Made by a program: the position numbers and the translations under genes
Notes under the pieces: generated by a model
What the model saw: the letters and a program-made list of their open reading frames with translations, nothing else
The model's database searches: none
Told to the model about the DNA's origin: nothing
Shown here: positions 23,291-33,309 of the stretch, in pieces
How positions within the stretch are numbered: position 1 is the first letter of the stretch
Layout: each line of letters opens with the position of its first letter
Assembly (NCBI GenBank): GCA_002749535.1
Contig: MZZL01000110.1
Location: forward strand, 83,708-145,146
DNA from: Apophysomyces variabilis
Taxonomy: Eukaryota > Mucoromycota > Mucoromycetes > Mucorales > Mucoraceae
Direction: 5' to 3'
Length of the DNA stretch: 61,439 nucleotides

Positions 23291-23880
23291 ATCTTTACTC
23301 ATTCATCCTATGAGAGTCCATTGGTATTCACAGAGAGTGCTGGTTGCATAAGATAAATCTTCCCTGAAGGTACGAATGTATCATATATTCTCTGTATGTC
23401 TCATCCGTGCGAAAACTTCGCGTAATTTAACCATCACAGTTGTTGCGCTCTGTACTTACGGACAGAGAGCGAATGCAGTTAGTACGACCTGTACTATGAA
23501 AATTCATCCATACTAGTTATTGTCAGATCAGTAGCAAGTTGGGAAGGTTAATGCTCATCTTGTCTTAAGTATCGAACATATCATTGCTACCAATTACTTT
23601 GCGCAGGTATGATTTGACCTTCCATTAGAAGGAGATGGTATGAAACTAAATGGGATTCCTTGCCCTGGGTAGGTTGCAAAACCAACCTCATTCGATAGGC
23701 TTTCATTGACGGCTTGGCTCTTCTTTCTCATTCGATATGTTTCGCCATCGCGATATCCGGCCAACTTATTTCCAGATATCTTATGCAAACCCCTGTTGCA
23801 CTTTTGTTTTCCTCCTCTTATTTTGCCTAGATCATGTTCTGTAGTAGTTTCCGAACGGTTGCTACGGCTCAACGGACCTC
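23291..23880. other. Intergenic region
   Basis: This is the promoter-side region of the FUN14 gene; no gene is recognised. The minus-strand open frame here has no family resemblance. Confidence 0.45.
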
Positions 23881-24619
23881 ATGGGGACGCTCTGTAAAAC
23901 CCCTCATGTCACTGCGCATGGTATCCTATCACCGTCGATGTATGTGAGCCCTAAGCTCCCAAAAATGAAGTAGAGAAGAAAAAGAAAGAAAAGACATGAA
24001 CAGACTTTTTCTATTTTCCATATAGCCTTTTCAAAATCACTGGGGCATCGTGTAGTACCATTATCTGTGGGGGGATTAACCATGGCAGGCGGTGCCCGTT
24101 CGTTGTTTCTCAGACCACCAGTGCAATGTGAAGGTGTCTTTTTTGGGACACAGAAAAGCGTATCAGCCGAAGAACAAGCTGCCGAAGCAGTGGACAAGAT
24201 CCTAAAGAAGGACTCACCTGGCCACCGACAATCTTTGTTCCATAAAGGGGAGTTGACATTTGGCACTTTTCTCGGATTTTGTACGGGCTATCTTATCAAG
24301 AAGGTTGGCAAGTTGTTCTTAATGGCAGTGGGTGTAGGGTTCGTTTTCCTGCAGGTAAATTCCGGTCATTGGCATTTCTCCTGGTTAATACAGGAAAGGA
24401 ACGATTTTCTAGTACATGTCTTCAAAAGGGTACATCACCATCCATTGGGACAGAATGCAAGGCGGTTACCGTGAACAGTTTGATGTAGACAAAGATGGGC
24501 GAGTAACCAAACGCGATATTCACTCCAAATGGCAAGCTCTTGTTAGCTTCCTAACGAACAATATTCAATTTAAATCCACTTTTCTTATTGGCCTTTATTC
24601 TGGGCTACGCTACGGATAG
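23881..24619 (+). CDS. FUN14-domain mitochondrial outer-membrane protein
   Basis: FUN14/FUNDC1 proteins are small integral proteins of the mitochondrial outer membrane, linked to mitophagy and lipid or contact-site functions. Three exons (23881-23920, 24026-24354, 24413-24619) give 576 nt, 191 aa. The N-terminus is basic and hydroxylated, like a mitochondrial targeting segment. The FUN14 domain begins near GELTFGTFLGFCTGYLIKK and continues through a hydrophobic helix and FLQYMSSKGYITIHWD. Near the end, DVDKDGRVTKRDI resembles the EF-hand-like loop seen in fungal members, followed by a last hydrophobic segment. If the 40-nt first exon is wrong, translation could start at ATG 24082 instead. Confidence 0.88.
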
Positions 24620-24723
24620 AGAAGCGTTGTACTTTATCATGAATAAGTAAAGAAAATGCGCAACAAAGAAGAAACACACACAAACAAAGGCAATGGACTG
24701 CTGTTCCCTTAATGAAAAGGGAC

Positions 24724-25036
24724 TCATTGACGCCAGTAAGAGCAACACTTCAGGTTACAGCATTCGTTGTCTTCGGACCCGTTCTTGCACTTGAAGAATT
24801 TCACCGCGGCAAACCCTTCCGGACACTTTTGGCGACATTCGTAACGAGAATATATCTGGCAAGCTGATGAAAGCATAGAAGGAAAGAAGAGGTTAAGTCC
24901 TTTGGATCAAGGTGGATCCATGGGTTTGTTTACCGTGAGAATTGTATTCTGTCGGGTCTTCTTCCGTTTCTTGTCTGGCAAGGACCACAGCAGCAAAGAA
25001 AGCGAGGATAAGAAACTTGAAGAAGTGAGTATACAT
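24724..25036 (-). CDS. Small secreted cysteine-rich protein (80 aa)
   Basis: Two exons (25036-24934 and 24863-24724; 243 nt, 80 aa) are joined by a GT-AG intron that keeps the frame. Residues 1-20 are a textbook signal peptide (FFKFLILAFFAAVVLA core). A short acidic segment (RQETEEDPTEY) follows, and the mature domain has eight cysteines in about 45 residues: ACQ, YEC, QKC, FKC, NECC and LKCC. The even number and the paired CC motifs suggest a disulfide-stabilised secreted peptide. I do not recognise the family; the cysteine pattern alone does not establish an antimicrobial or effector role. Each exon is too short to stand out as an open frame. Confidence 0.75.
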
Positions 25037-25091
25037 TGGTGCAGAAAGATAACTTTGATGGAATGACGGTTTTACAGCGAAGAACGATGTA

Positions 25092-25099
25092 CTTTTATA
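25092..25099 (-). promoter_or_regulatory. TATA box of the cysteine-rich protein gene
   Basis: TATAAAAG on the minus strand, about 57 bp upstream of the start codon at 25036. The good consensus and spacing support the gene model. Confidence 0.6.
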
Positions 25100-26097
25100 C
25101 AGTAAGCCGCCTCTAATCTTACTTATGCATGATGGTTATTCTCCTCCGATATCTCCTTACGGCTTACTGTAGTATTCTCCATTGTTAACTCCGGTGTTTC
25201 CTAGACTTCATCTGCAGAAAATAAACATATAAGTGGAAGATCATCAAACGGTAAAGAAAAGAGGAATGAGAGAGCTGCTCATGCGAGATTTTTAATTTAC
25301 TAAAGTTACCTGCATTCCCCTTGCAACACTAAATCCCTTCAATGTTTACTAACCGATCATTAGAGCCGTTGCATTTCCTTTGTCCCTGACATAGGTTCTG
25401 CATAGATTATTCTGGCCGTACAGGTCAGCTAGCCGAAATCATGAAACTGACGTGTAAAAGAAGATGGGCCTTCTCCTTATGGACGAGTGCGGGGTCTACA
25501 GAAATTAGTTTCATTCCTCATTGAAGTTATACTACCAAAATAAAACATGCCCTGTGTCTTCATTTTTAAATCTTACTATTGAAGAAATCCGGATGACTGG
25601 CCTCGTTTTCATGTACGTGTCGCAGTGCCTGTACAGTAAAAGAAAGGTAGTCTTTGCTATGAAACTCGGCCTGAATTTCTTAAATTTTCTGAATTGGGAC
25701 ATTTAGAAAGCAGTGAGAGAAATAGCATGAATATCAGTTTAGACTAAGCTTGCTTATTGATCCAGCGGGTTGCCTAACTTTCTGGACGACAGACAGTGAT
25801 AACATATTCGATTCGCTATTGTTCCCGCAGGACGGAGCACTGGCTCATCGATGGGTAATTGAACCCATGATTCGCATTTATCTATAAGAAAAGGATTATT
25901 CCGGCTGAATCCTTTTACATGATTGATTTTGTTATTCCATCATGAGGTCATGACAGGCATTTAACAAGGTATGGACCCTTCAGTTTGTTGGCGAACAATG
26001 ACCTCATTTGTGTTACACCCCAAAAAAAATCCGAAACTGGCTTAACCGCATTACCTTCTTTTTCCACTCTTTCCCCCTTTTGATTCCCCCTGCTTGA
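25100..26097. other. Intergenic region
   Basis: It lies between two divergently transcribed genes and presumably carries both promoters. No further gene, RNA or repeat is recognised. Confidence 0.5.
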
Positions 26098-27521
26098 ATG
26101 AGCCACAGTCAAAAACTCCACACGCTTAAAGAAGCTTTCCCAAATTACGACACTGTAGTGGTCGAAGATGTCTTGGCACATTGTGAAGACGATGTCGAAC
26201 AAGCATCAGACGTACTGCTAAGTATGTCTGAACCCACCGCGCCGACTTCGGAAAGCAATACATCCCCTGTTTTACCACTACGACCTCACTCTACACAGGT
26301 ACAGACTGAATTTTATCCATTTCATTATAATAAGACAAGGCTCACGCTTCTTTTATAATGTTGTTTTAGCCATTGAATAAGGTAAGTCCATTGGGCAAAC
26401 GATCAAACATATCTTTTTTGACCTTCGTTGGCCTAAAATGGAAGGATAGACAGCCGCCAAGAAACCCTTGGCCGTACGAGAAGAACTCGCACAATGGCGT
26501 CAAGAATTAGCCCGGCAAAAGCAAGAACGACTTCGACACATGCAACAAAGACTTTCCAACGAACACTGGCGCACTACAGGCACATTGCGTATGAATAACC
26601 CAACAACAAAAAAATCTGCGAAGCATTATTTGTATTTTTAATCCACGTTTCTTTTTATAGGTCGTGGTCCGCCGCTGCCAGGTAAAACAAAAAGTATAAA
26701 AGTCGTCGGGATGACAATGCTGAGTCGTAAAGAATAATTTTAGCTCCCGGTCATAATGATCGAAATAACCCTTTTTTAAATGGCAGCTCTCATACGGGCG
26801 GTCGAGATAGCAGTCTGGAAAATGAATTGACGGCCAATTTACAAAGAGCAACCGATTACTGTAGCAGGGTGTTAGCTATGTGTAACAATATAGATCGTAG
26901 CTTCAGTTCCCACTCGCATCGTCGTCAACCGTTAATTGACCGTCTGTAAGTCCGCAACTTTATGCCACGGAATTCTTTACAGTAAGACTCACTATGGACA
27001 TAGTGGTTCAGCCTCCGTGTCTACATCCCATATACCCAACGAGCGAGTGAGGAATACTATCACGCGCACAACCTCCTGCAGTAAGTTTGGTGCATTTACC
27101 AATGCTTTTATTAATATGATTGAACATTTGAAGATCCTCCATCATCATACAACCTGTCAGCTCGTTCGCGACCAGTTCCAACTCCCCCTCGCAACTCAGA
27201 CCCTCATTCCCGATCTCGTACGTAAAAGAAGATTACGGCAGTGAAACAAGAGTGACTGAAAAAGAATTAATGTAGCTTCCACTCCTCTCATTTCGCTTCA
27301 TACGGATGCTTCAGGTAAGCTATTTGCCGTGTCATCCAAGGATAGAAGTTGCTGATCTATCTATAATAGGACATGGACCAACTTCTACCAATCCATTTGA
27401 ATCAGGCTTTTTGGGTTCAGATCTGCATCAACCCCCACCTGCATATGAAGCACATCGACAAGATCGATACGTTGATCCAAGAGATATTGATCGAGTCTTG
27501 CAGCAAGCACGTCCGACATGA
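26098..27521 (+). CDS. CUE-domain protein with a C-terminal PPxY motif
   Basis: CUE domains bind ubiquitin; PPxY motifs bind WW domains such as those of Nedd4/Rsp5 ubiquitin ligases. Nine exons (26098-26298, 26370-26381, 26450-26588, 26661-26681, 26744-26945, 26983-27080, 27134-27217, 27276-27314, 27370-27521) close to 948 nt, 315 aa. Residues about 5-43 form the CUE domain (LKEAFPNYDTVVVEDVL, then a DVEQASDVLLSM block). A charged helix follows (LAQWRQELARQKQERLRHM), then Ser/Pro-rich disordered sequence and, near the C-terminus, PPPAYEAHR with the PPAY motif. Exons 2 and 4 are only 12 and 21 nt. A role as a ubiquitin-ligase adaptor is inference from the CUE plus PPxY combination. Confidence 0.85.
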
Positions 27522-29596
27522 TTCAAACATGACCTTTTTTTCCTTTGCACGATTAAGCAAGACATATCATCTGCTGAACATGGCAAATCGCTGATGTATA
27601 TTGATGAACATACATGTACACGTATGATGGCAGAGCTGATCATCCATGCAGCCATCCATTACCCTTTACTAGAACTACTCTCTTCGCTTTGTTTTACCTT
27701 TTTTTTTATTTCGGTACAAGTAGGATATCTTCACAAGATTCGTTTATTTATGATCATGATAATTATATTTTAACAAAGCTATGTTGGGATTACTCTCCAA
27801 ATGCCGTTAACAATCGTTAGTTCGTATAGCATTGAACTATTAGCAGGGTGCACTGGCAAAATTTCTTGTTCACGCGAGGGAATTGGGTTATCTAAGCGAA
27901 ACTATTCCAATCGCTTTAAGGGATTTCCTACCGCATTCGTCGTGATTGACCGTATTGTAGAATGCTTTCCAGAAATCAGCGGAATAAATGCATGCAAATG
28001 CATGCTCAAAGTGTTGCGATCTTATGAGAGCAAAAGTAACGTTAAAACGACCCACTGCGATAGTCTCTTACCATTGCTCTATGGCAATTTCGGCATTCGA
28101 TTACATGTACAACACCGTAAAAACAGTCGTATTGTCTCTGCATCCTAGGATCAAGAGCACAGCTACCTTTGCACAAAGTACGTTGGCGTTGGGAACTAAC
28201 TTTGTTCTTGTCCATAGTCATCATGTCCGCCTATCTTATTGCTGGGTGTTCAGCAAGAGATGCGCTAACTAACTGAAAGTAGTATCTAATCAAAGTTGGC
28301 TTGTCTGGAAAAAGTCCTCTTTCGCAAGTTCTATGTTAACCACAGCCCGGACATTAAGTATTATTATGCCGAGTCGCAGATCTTGCCAGCAAATGTTTGC
28401 GTAATGGATTCGTTGGTGCAATTAAGCTACATCATATTGAGTGGCAAAATGAGCCTTAGGATCTAATCTATTTGTTTTCGATATATTATGCTGGGGGACA
28501 CTTTTGCTGATAAAGATCATCAAAATTTCTGCAGCCAGCATACTTGAGCTGTTTTTCTAGCCCTGTTATGGTGATGCTTTCATGACGTTACGGGCAATAC
28601 AACGATGGGGTCATTGATAACAATGTTATTGTTATTATTCCTGCCAGAAATGCCCGTCTTGTGGTATCCCTATAAATTACATCTAACCTTGTTTGATATA
28701 CATTCAGTGTTTGACAGACCAGCACAAGAACCAGATTGGCAACTATTGTCCATGCCAGATTGAAAGAAATAGTGGGCATTAACATAGGAATGCAACAATG
28801 AACATCAACACAATTTGTTTACTTATCGTTATGTCCGCTTTTACTGCATCTTCTACCTGATATAGATGCAGAACACCGTGTTCCGGTGACAATGAGTACA
28901 ACCTCCAAGCGGATATGCGATAGCCTCGGGCTGCAAAAGAGATAACCCTTTCCAAGCCCAGGATTTCTGTGATATCGTTGGCATTAACAACGGATACGCA
29001 TATGCGTTCAGAGATCAATGTTACTCATGAATTCGAGGTGGTACCAAATGTAGTGGCAACTGTGACTACGTAGACCTTTGCGGGGACGTTTGAGCCACAG
29101 TTTTCAATTGATACACTTTGCGTCGTACACACTTCTGCATTTGCTATGTTTTAATTCGTTTTGAACAATAGCAGAAATCAGAAAGTAAAACTTAGCTTTG
29201 CAAAACAAAATTACTAAAATATTATGTTTATTGCAATGCCGTATAGATACATCTTATCTATTATATTTTACAACATATATAGTCACTAGTTGGATCCCTT
29301 TAGTGAGACCAAGAATAAGTAGAGAAAGACAGCTGCTCCCAAAGGTAAGCTATGCAAAAATCAGACATTTATTGATAACGCAAGAAAGGAATTGCCCGAC
29401 AAAGTTGATGATACGCAGTACAGCTCATACAGATCCAAAACAATCGAACGTAAGGAAGCCTTACCTAAGAACAGAAATGATACGAAGAAAAAGATTACGG
29501 AAATACTAGCGTACAGCTCCACTTCCTGAGCAGATACGGACATGATAGCTTTAAAATGAAAACTAAGCATAAAACTTTTACAAGACATGGGAAGCG
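27522..29596. other. Gene-poor intergenic region
   Basis: About 2 kb without a supported gene. A 115-codon frame near 27801-28148 overlaps another open frame and resembles no family. Nothing else is recognised. Confidence 0.5.
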
Positions 29597-30068
29597 AAGT
29601 GAAAAACTCTAACATTAGAACAAGAAAGCAAAACAATATAAATCAGTCTGATTGACAGTAGATAATAGTGTTGCGAATTTTGATATCCTGCAGAATCTCA
29701 CCGCCAAAGTAAATAAAGACCAGGAAATTGGCTATGTCTCATCTCACTAACCGTTAGTTAGTATCGCATCACATGTATAATGGCTCCACAAATATGCTAA
29801 CATCAGAAGTACGCACGCTTTTTCTGTTTTTTGAACGTTTTGCCGCTGCAACAAATTTATTTGATTGATATCAGAGCAGCAGGTCTAGCCTTAACCATAA
29901 ACTAAAAAACACATGGTACTTCCTGTACATGGCTGTCTGTGCTTGTCGGTTGCTCTTTTTACGCTCATTCCGACGATAAGCAGGAGCAGGAGATGCTACT
30001 GTACAATGACAAATCAAGTTATAATACAGTTTTCACTTAACAAGTAAGACGCGTTTGTATGTCTGACA
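29597..30068. repeat. Duplicated segment, copy A (upstream of the first OYE)
   Basis: This 472-bp stretch matches 60967-61439 at about 98% (roughly five substitutions and three 1-nt indels). It is non-coding and ends 265 bp before the first OYE start codon. The match runs to the end of the window, so the duplication may be larger. Confidence 0.95.
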
Positions 30069-30160
30069 ATTTAACCAAGTTGTATGCAGTCTTAGTCATT
30101 AGGGTACGAAAATGTTGGCGCTCAATCTCTGAAATGACTAAATCCTTGGTAAGCACAGGC

Positions 30161-30178
30161 CCGGAGAAATTTCTCCGG
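30161..30178. promoter_or_regulatory. 18-bp perfect palindrome, candidate regulator site
   Basis: CCGGAGAAATTTCTCCGG is perfectly self-complementary and sits 76 bp upstream of the TATA box and about 155 bp upstream of the first OYE ATG. Its CCG...CGG ends resemble half-sites of fungal Zn2Cys6 dimers. Function is inferred from position and symmetry only. Confidence 0.45.
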
Positions 30179-30253
30179 TCGGCCACAGAAACTGGTGAAA
30201 CATACAGTATGCACAGGTCAGGAACCACTTCTGTCTGTAGGATCTTCAGGTCA

Positions 30254-30260
30254 TATATAA
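30254..30260 (+). promoter_or_regulatory. TATA box of the first OYE gene
   Basis: TATATAA, 74 bp upstream of the ATG at 30334. Confidence 0.6.
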
Positions 30261-30333
30261 GTCCTCATGCTTTCTGAAAGTTCCTGACTGCATACAACAA
30301 GGTCCATATCCTATACATTCTATATTTTCTACA

Positions 30334-31437
30334 ATGACAAAATCTCTCTTTACTCCCTTTCAGCTTGGTAAACTTGCTTTGAAGCATCGTGCTGTCATGG
30401 CTCCTATGACCCGAAACCGCGCTACTGAAGCCCATGTCCCTACCGATCTTGCCGTCAAGTACTATGACCAGCGTGCTAGTCGTCCAGGTACTTTGCTTAT
30501 TACCGAAGGTGTATTCGTCACAGAGAGAGCTGGTGGCTATGCTTATGTCCCTGGTATATGGAATAAGGAGCAAGTGGCCGGGTGGTCCAAGGTGGTTGAT
30601 GCTGTTCATGCCAAGGAATCCTTTATTTTCTTCCAGCTTTGGAGTGTTGGAAAATCCGCTCTTATTATGCCAAATTATCTCGCTGAGAGAGGCTTTGATG
30701 CGGTCTCTTCTGCTGATATACCTTCTACTGATGGAAAGTCCCCCAATGTACGAGCTTTGACAACAGCAGAAGTCAAGGAGTATGTGCAGGACTTTATTGT
30801 TGCGGGAAAAAATGCGATTGAGGCAGGTGCTGACGGGGTTGAGGTTCACGGTGCCAACGGTTACATCTTTGAACAGTTCCTCAACGACACTGTCAACAAC
30901 CAGAGAACAGATGAATACGGTGGATCCATCGAAAACCGTGCGCGATTCCTGCTTGAGGTGATCGATGGTTTGATTGAAGCTGTCGGTGCGGACAAGGTTG
31001 CGGTTAGACTTTCTCCCTACAACACCTACGGTGGGCTAAAAGTTAGTAAACTGGTTGTACCGCAATATGCCTACGTCTTGGCTGAGCTGCAGAAGCGTGC
31101 CGACGCAGGAAAAGAGTTGGCCTATGTTCATACCGTGGAACCTGAAAGGGGCACCAAGCACGCCTCCGGAAAGACAGTCGCTGAGGAGAACCTGGAATGG
31201 GTCCGTACTACATGGAACGGTGTGTGGATTCGCAATTCTGGAATGACCGTGGAGACGGCTTCGAAACTCATTGCTGAAGATCCCAAGGTTATCGTTAGCT
31301 TTGGACGTGGTTTCCTTGCCAATCCTGACCTGGTCGATCGTCTGGAAAACGGCTGGCCATTGAATCAAGCGGATTTTACGACTTTCTATGTACCAGGTGA
31401 AAAGGGTTACATCGACTACCCTTTTTACAAGCAATGA
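30334..31437 (+). CDS. Old yellow enzyme family NAD(P)H:flavin oxidoreductase (copy 1)
   Basis: This is an FMN-dependent ene-reductase (TIM barrel) that reduces activated C=C bonds using NAD(P)H. It is a single uninterrupted exon of 367 aa. FMN and active-site elements are present: APMTRNRA near the N-terminus (the Thr that contacts the flavin), FFQLWSVGK (the Trp of the OYE LWxxGR region), and EVHGANGY (the His/Asn substrate pair and the catalytic Tyr). NQRTDEYGGSIENRARFLLE and a VSFGRGFLANPDL phosphate-binding segment complete the family signature. There is no targeting signal; it is probably cytosolic. It faces the second OYE gene tail-to-tail and is closest to copy 3 (59556). A TATA box and a palindromic element lie upstream. 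Confidence 0.96.
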   Translation: MTKSLFTPFQLGKLALKHRAVMAPMTRNRATEAHVPTDLAVKYYDQRASRPGTLLITEGVFVTERAGGYAYVPGIWNKEQVAGWSKVVDAVHAKESFIFFQLWSVGKSALIMPNYLAERGFDAVSSADIPSTDGKSPNVRALTTAEVKEYVQDFIVAGKNAIEAGADGVEVHGANGYIFEQFLNDTVNNQRTDEYGGSIENRARFLLEVIDGLIEAVGADKVAVRLSPYNTYGGLKVSKLVVPQYAYVLAELQKRADAGKELAYVHTVEPERGTKHASGKTVAEENLEWVRTTWNGVWIRNSGMTVETASKLIAEDPKVIVSFGRGFLANPDLVDRLENGWPLNQADFTTFYVPGEKGYIDYPFYKQ

Positions 31438-32115
31438 TGTTCTGGGTACCTTAGCCTACAGCATACACGTGGAGTGATTATTTAACAATAAAGCAAATTC
31501 CTAACTGCAACATCTGAAAGGTTTTTTTTTGGCAGCGGATAAAATGAAGACATGTACTTGCGATAGTAGTAAATGGTTGCACCGGAAAGTGCACGTTACT
31601 GGTTATGTTATGTCCAATCGGGCTTGCTATCACAAGTATTGATCTACAATATCAGACATGTCGAACAGAGACTTCATATAAACTGCGTTGCTTGAATTCA
31701 TGTTGTTCGAATGCTCAGTGAGCAGAAGTAAACAGCAAGTCCTATTCAAGTACTAAAGCCTCCTTCATCAGCAGCCAAAAGCACAGATCTTGGGAACATG
31801 ACACAAATCTAGTTAAGATACAGCTTTCTTTGTTGTCCGGATAGCGATGTGGTCATTCCAATAGATCATGCTACATACTGGTGTCAAACAAGGGTAATGG
31901 GTACACTAATGAGTAAATGAGGATTTGCTGATATGAACCCATTTGTCGTATATGATCATACACTGTCAGCTTTGTTATGCTAATCAGCGAGAATTTGGCA
32001 CATCGCTCTATTTGTTCCAATCAATCAGAATCACATAAGAGTTGATCAACTTTTATTACTATTATTGCTAGTGGTTATTGTACAGAACAATCGTTATAAA
32101 ACACTTGGAATATAA
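31438..32115. other. Convergent intergenic region between two OYE genes
   Basis: This is 3' flanking sequence of two convergent genes; AATAAA-like signals occur near 31488. No gene is seen. Confidence 0.6.
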
Positions 32116-33222
32116 TTAAACCTTTACTGCTTCGTAGAATGGGTAGTCAATAAAGCCCTTCTCGTCCTTAGTGTAATATGTATCGTGATCGCTTTCTGTC
32201 AATGGCCAGTCGTTTTCAAGGCGATCCACCAAATCAGGGTTCGAGATAAAGCCACGGCCAAAGCTAATGACAACCTTGGGATCCTGCAAAGTAAACTTGA
32301 GAGCTGTCTTGCGGTCAATGTTATTGTTGCGAATCCACACACCACTCCAGACCGTGCGGACCCATTCCATGTTCTCTTCCATCAGAGATTTGCCCGACGC
32401 GTGTTTGGTTCCTTTCTCAGCTTCCATAGTATGAATGTATGCCAGCTCGTTTCCTGCATCTGCACGTTTCTGAAGTTCGGAAATGACGTATGCGTGCTGA
32501 GCAACCGCTAACCGACCCACCGTCATGCCACCGTAGGTGTTGAAGGGAGAAAGTCGCACAGCCACCCTGTCTGCACCCACAGCTTCAATCAAACCATCGA
32601 TCACCTCCAACAAAAATCGTGCCCGGTTTTCGATCGATCCACCGTACTCGTCCGTCCGCTTGTTGTTCAAGGTTTCGTTGAGGAATTGCTCCAGAAGCAT
32701 ACCGTTTGCGGCATGGATCTCGACGCCGTCCGCACCAGCTTCGACGGCATTCTTGCCTGCAGTAACGATGTCTTGGACGAATTCTTTCACTTCAGCCGTT
32801 GTCAATGCCCGTGCTGTTAGCGACTTTCCATCTTCAGAAGGAATATCCACAGAAGAAACAACATCCAGACCGCGTTCAGCCATATACTCGGACGAGGCAG
32901 CCTTGCCGAGGTTGTCAATTTGCACAAACATAAAGGATCCCTTGGCATGGACCGCATCAAACACTTTGGACCACCCAGCAAGCTGTTCCTTGGTCCAAAA
33001 TCCGGGAATATTACCAAGGCCACCGGCTCTTTCTCTGGCGAACGAACCTTCACTGATAAGCAAAGTGCCAGGACGACCAGCACGTTGCTCGTAGTACTTG
33101 ACAATAAGATCAGTTGGGACGTAGTCATCCGAAGCACGGAATCGGGTCATTGGTGCCATGGAGACGCGGTGCTGAAGAGTGATCTGGCCGACCTTGAGAG
33201 GAGTAAACAAGTTGTGAGACAT
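32116..33222 (-). CDS. Old yellow enzyme family paralog with altered active site (copy 2)
   Basis: This is a single-exon OYE family protein of 368 aa with the same overall architecture as the other copies: APMTRFRA, AGADGVEIHAANGM, RTDEYGGSIENRARF and ISFGRGFISNPDL. Two usually invariant features differ. The catalytic Tyr after the His-Ala-Ala-Asn-Gly motif is Met (codon 32698-32700), and the LW pair of the QLWxxGK flavin-site segment is replaced (QIDNLGK). The His/Asn pair, the N-terminal Thr and the FMN-binding C-terminal motifs remain, and the reading frame is intact. It may therefore still bind flavin but have changed or weak ene-reductase activity. It is transcribed towards copy 1. Confidence 0.95.
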   Translation of the reverse strand: MSHNLFTPLKVGQITLQHRVSMAPMTRFRASDDYVPTDLIVKYYEQRAGRPGTLLISEGSFARERAGGLGNIPGFWTKEQLAGWSKVFDAVHAKGSFMFVQIDNLGKAASSEYMAERGLDVVSSVDIPSEDGKSLTARALTTAEVKEFVQDIVTAGKNAVEAGADGVEIHAANGMLLEQFLNETLNNKRTDEYGGSIENRARFLLEVIDGLIEAVGADRVAVRLSPFNTYGGMTVGRLAVAQHAYVISELQKRADAGNELAYIHTMEAEKGTKHASGKSLMEENMEWVRTVWSGVWIRNNNIDRKTALKFTLQDPKVVISFGRGFISNPDLVDRLENDWPLTESDHDTYYTKDEKGFIDYPFYEAVKV

Positions 33223-33301
33223 GGTAGAGGTTATTGGAAGAAGCTGGATGATAAGAGAAAAGCAGTTGATAATGTTTGGTGGTCCGTCAAGAAGATCATC
33301 G

Positions 33302-33309
33302 TTTATATA
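33302..33309 (-). promoter_or_regulatory. TATA box of the OYE copy 2 gene
   Basis: TATATAAA on the minus strand, about 80 bp upstream of the ATG at 33222, matching the spacing seen at the other OYE genes. Confidence 0.55.

Noticed and set aside
27801..28272. 115- and 94-codon overlapping frames as genes
   Set aside because: Composition and overlap look like chance; no domain, signal peptide or splice support.
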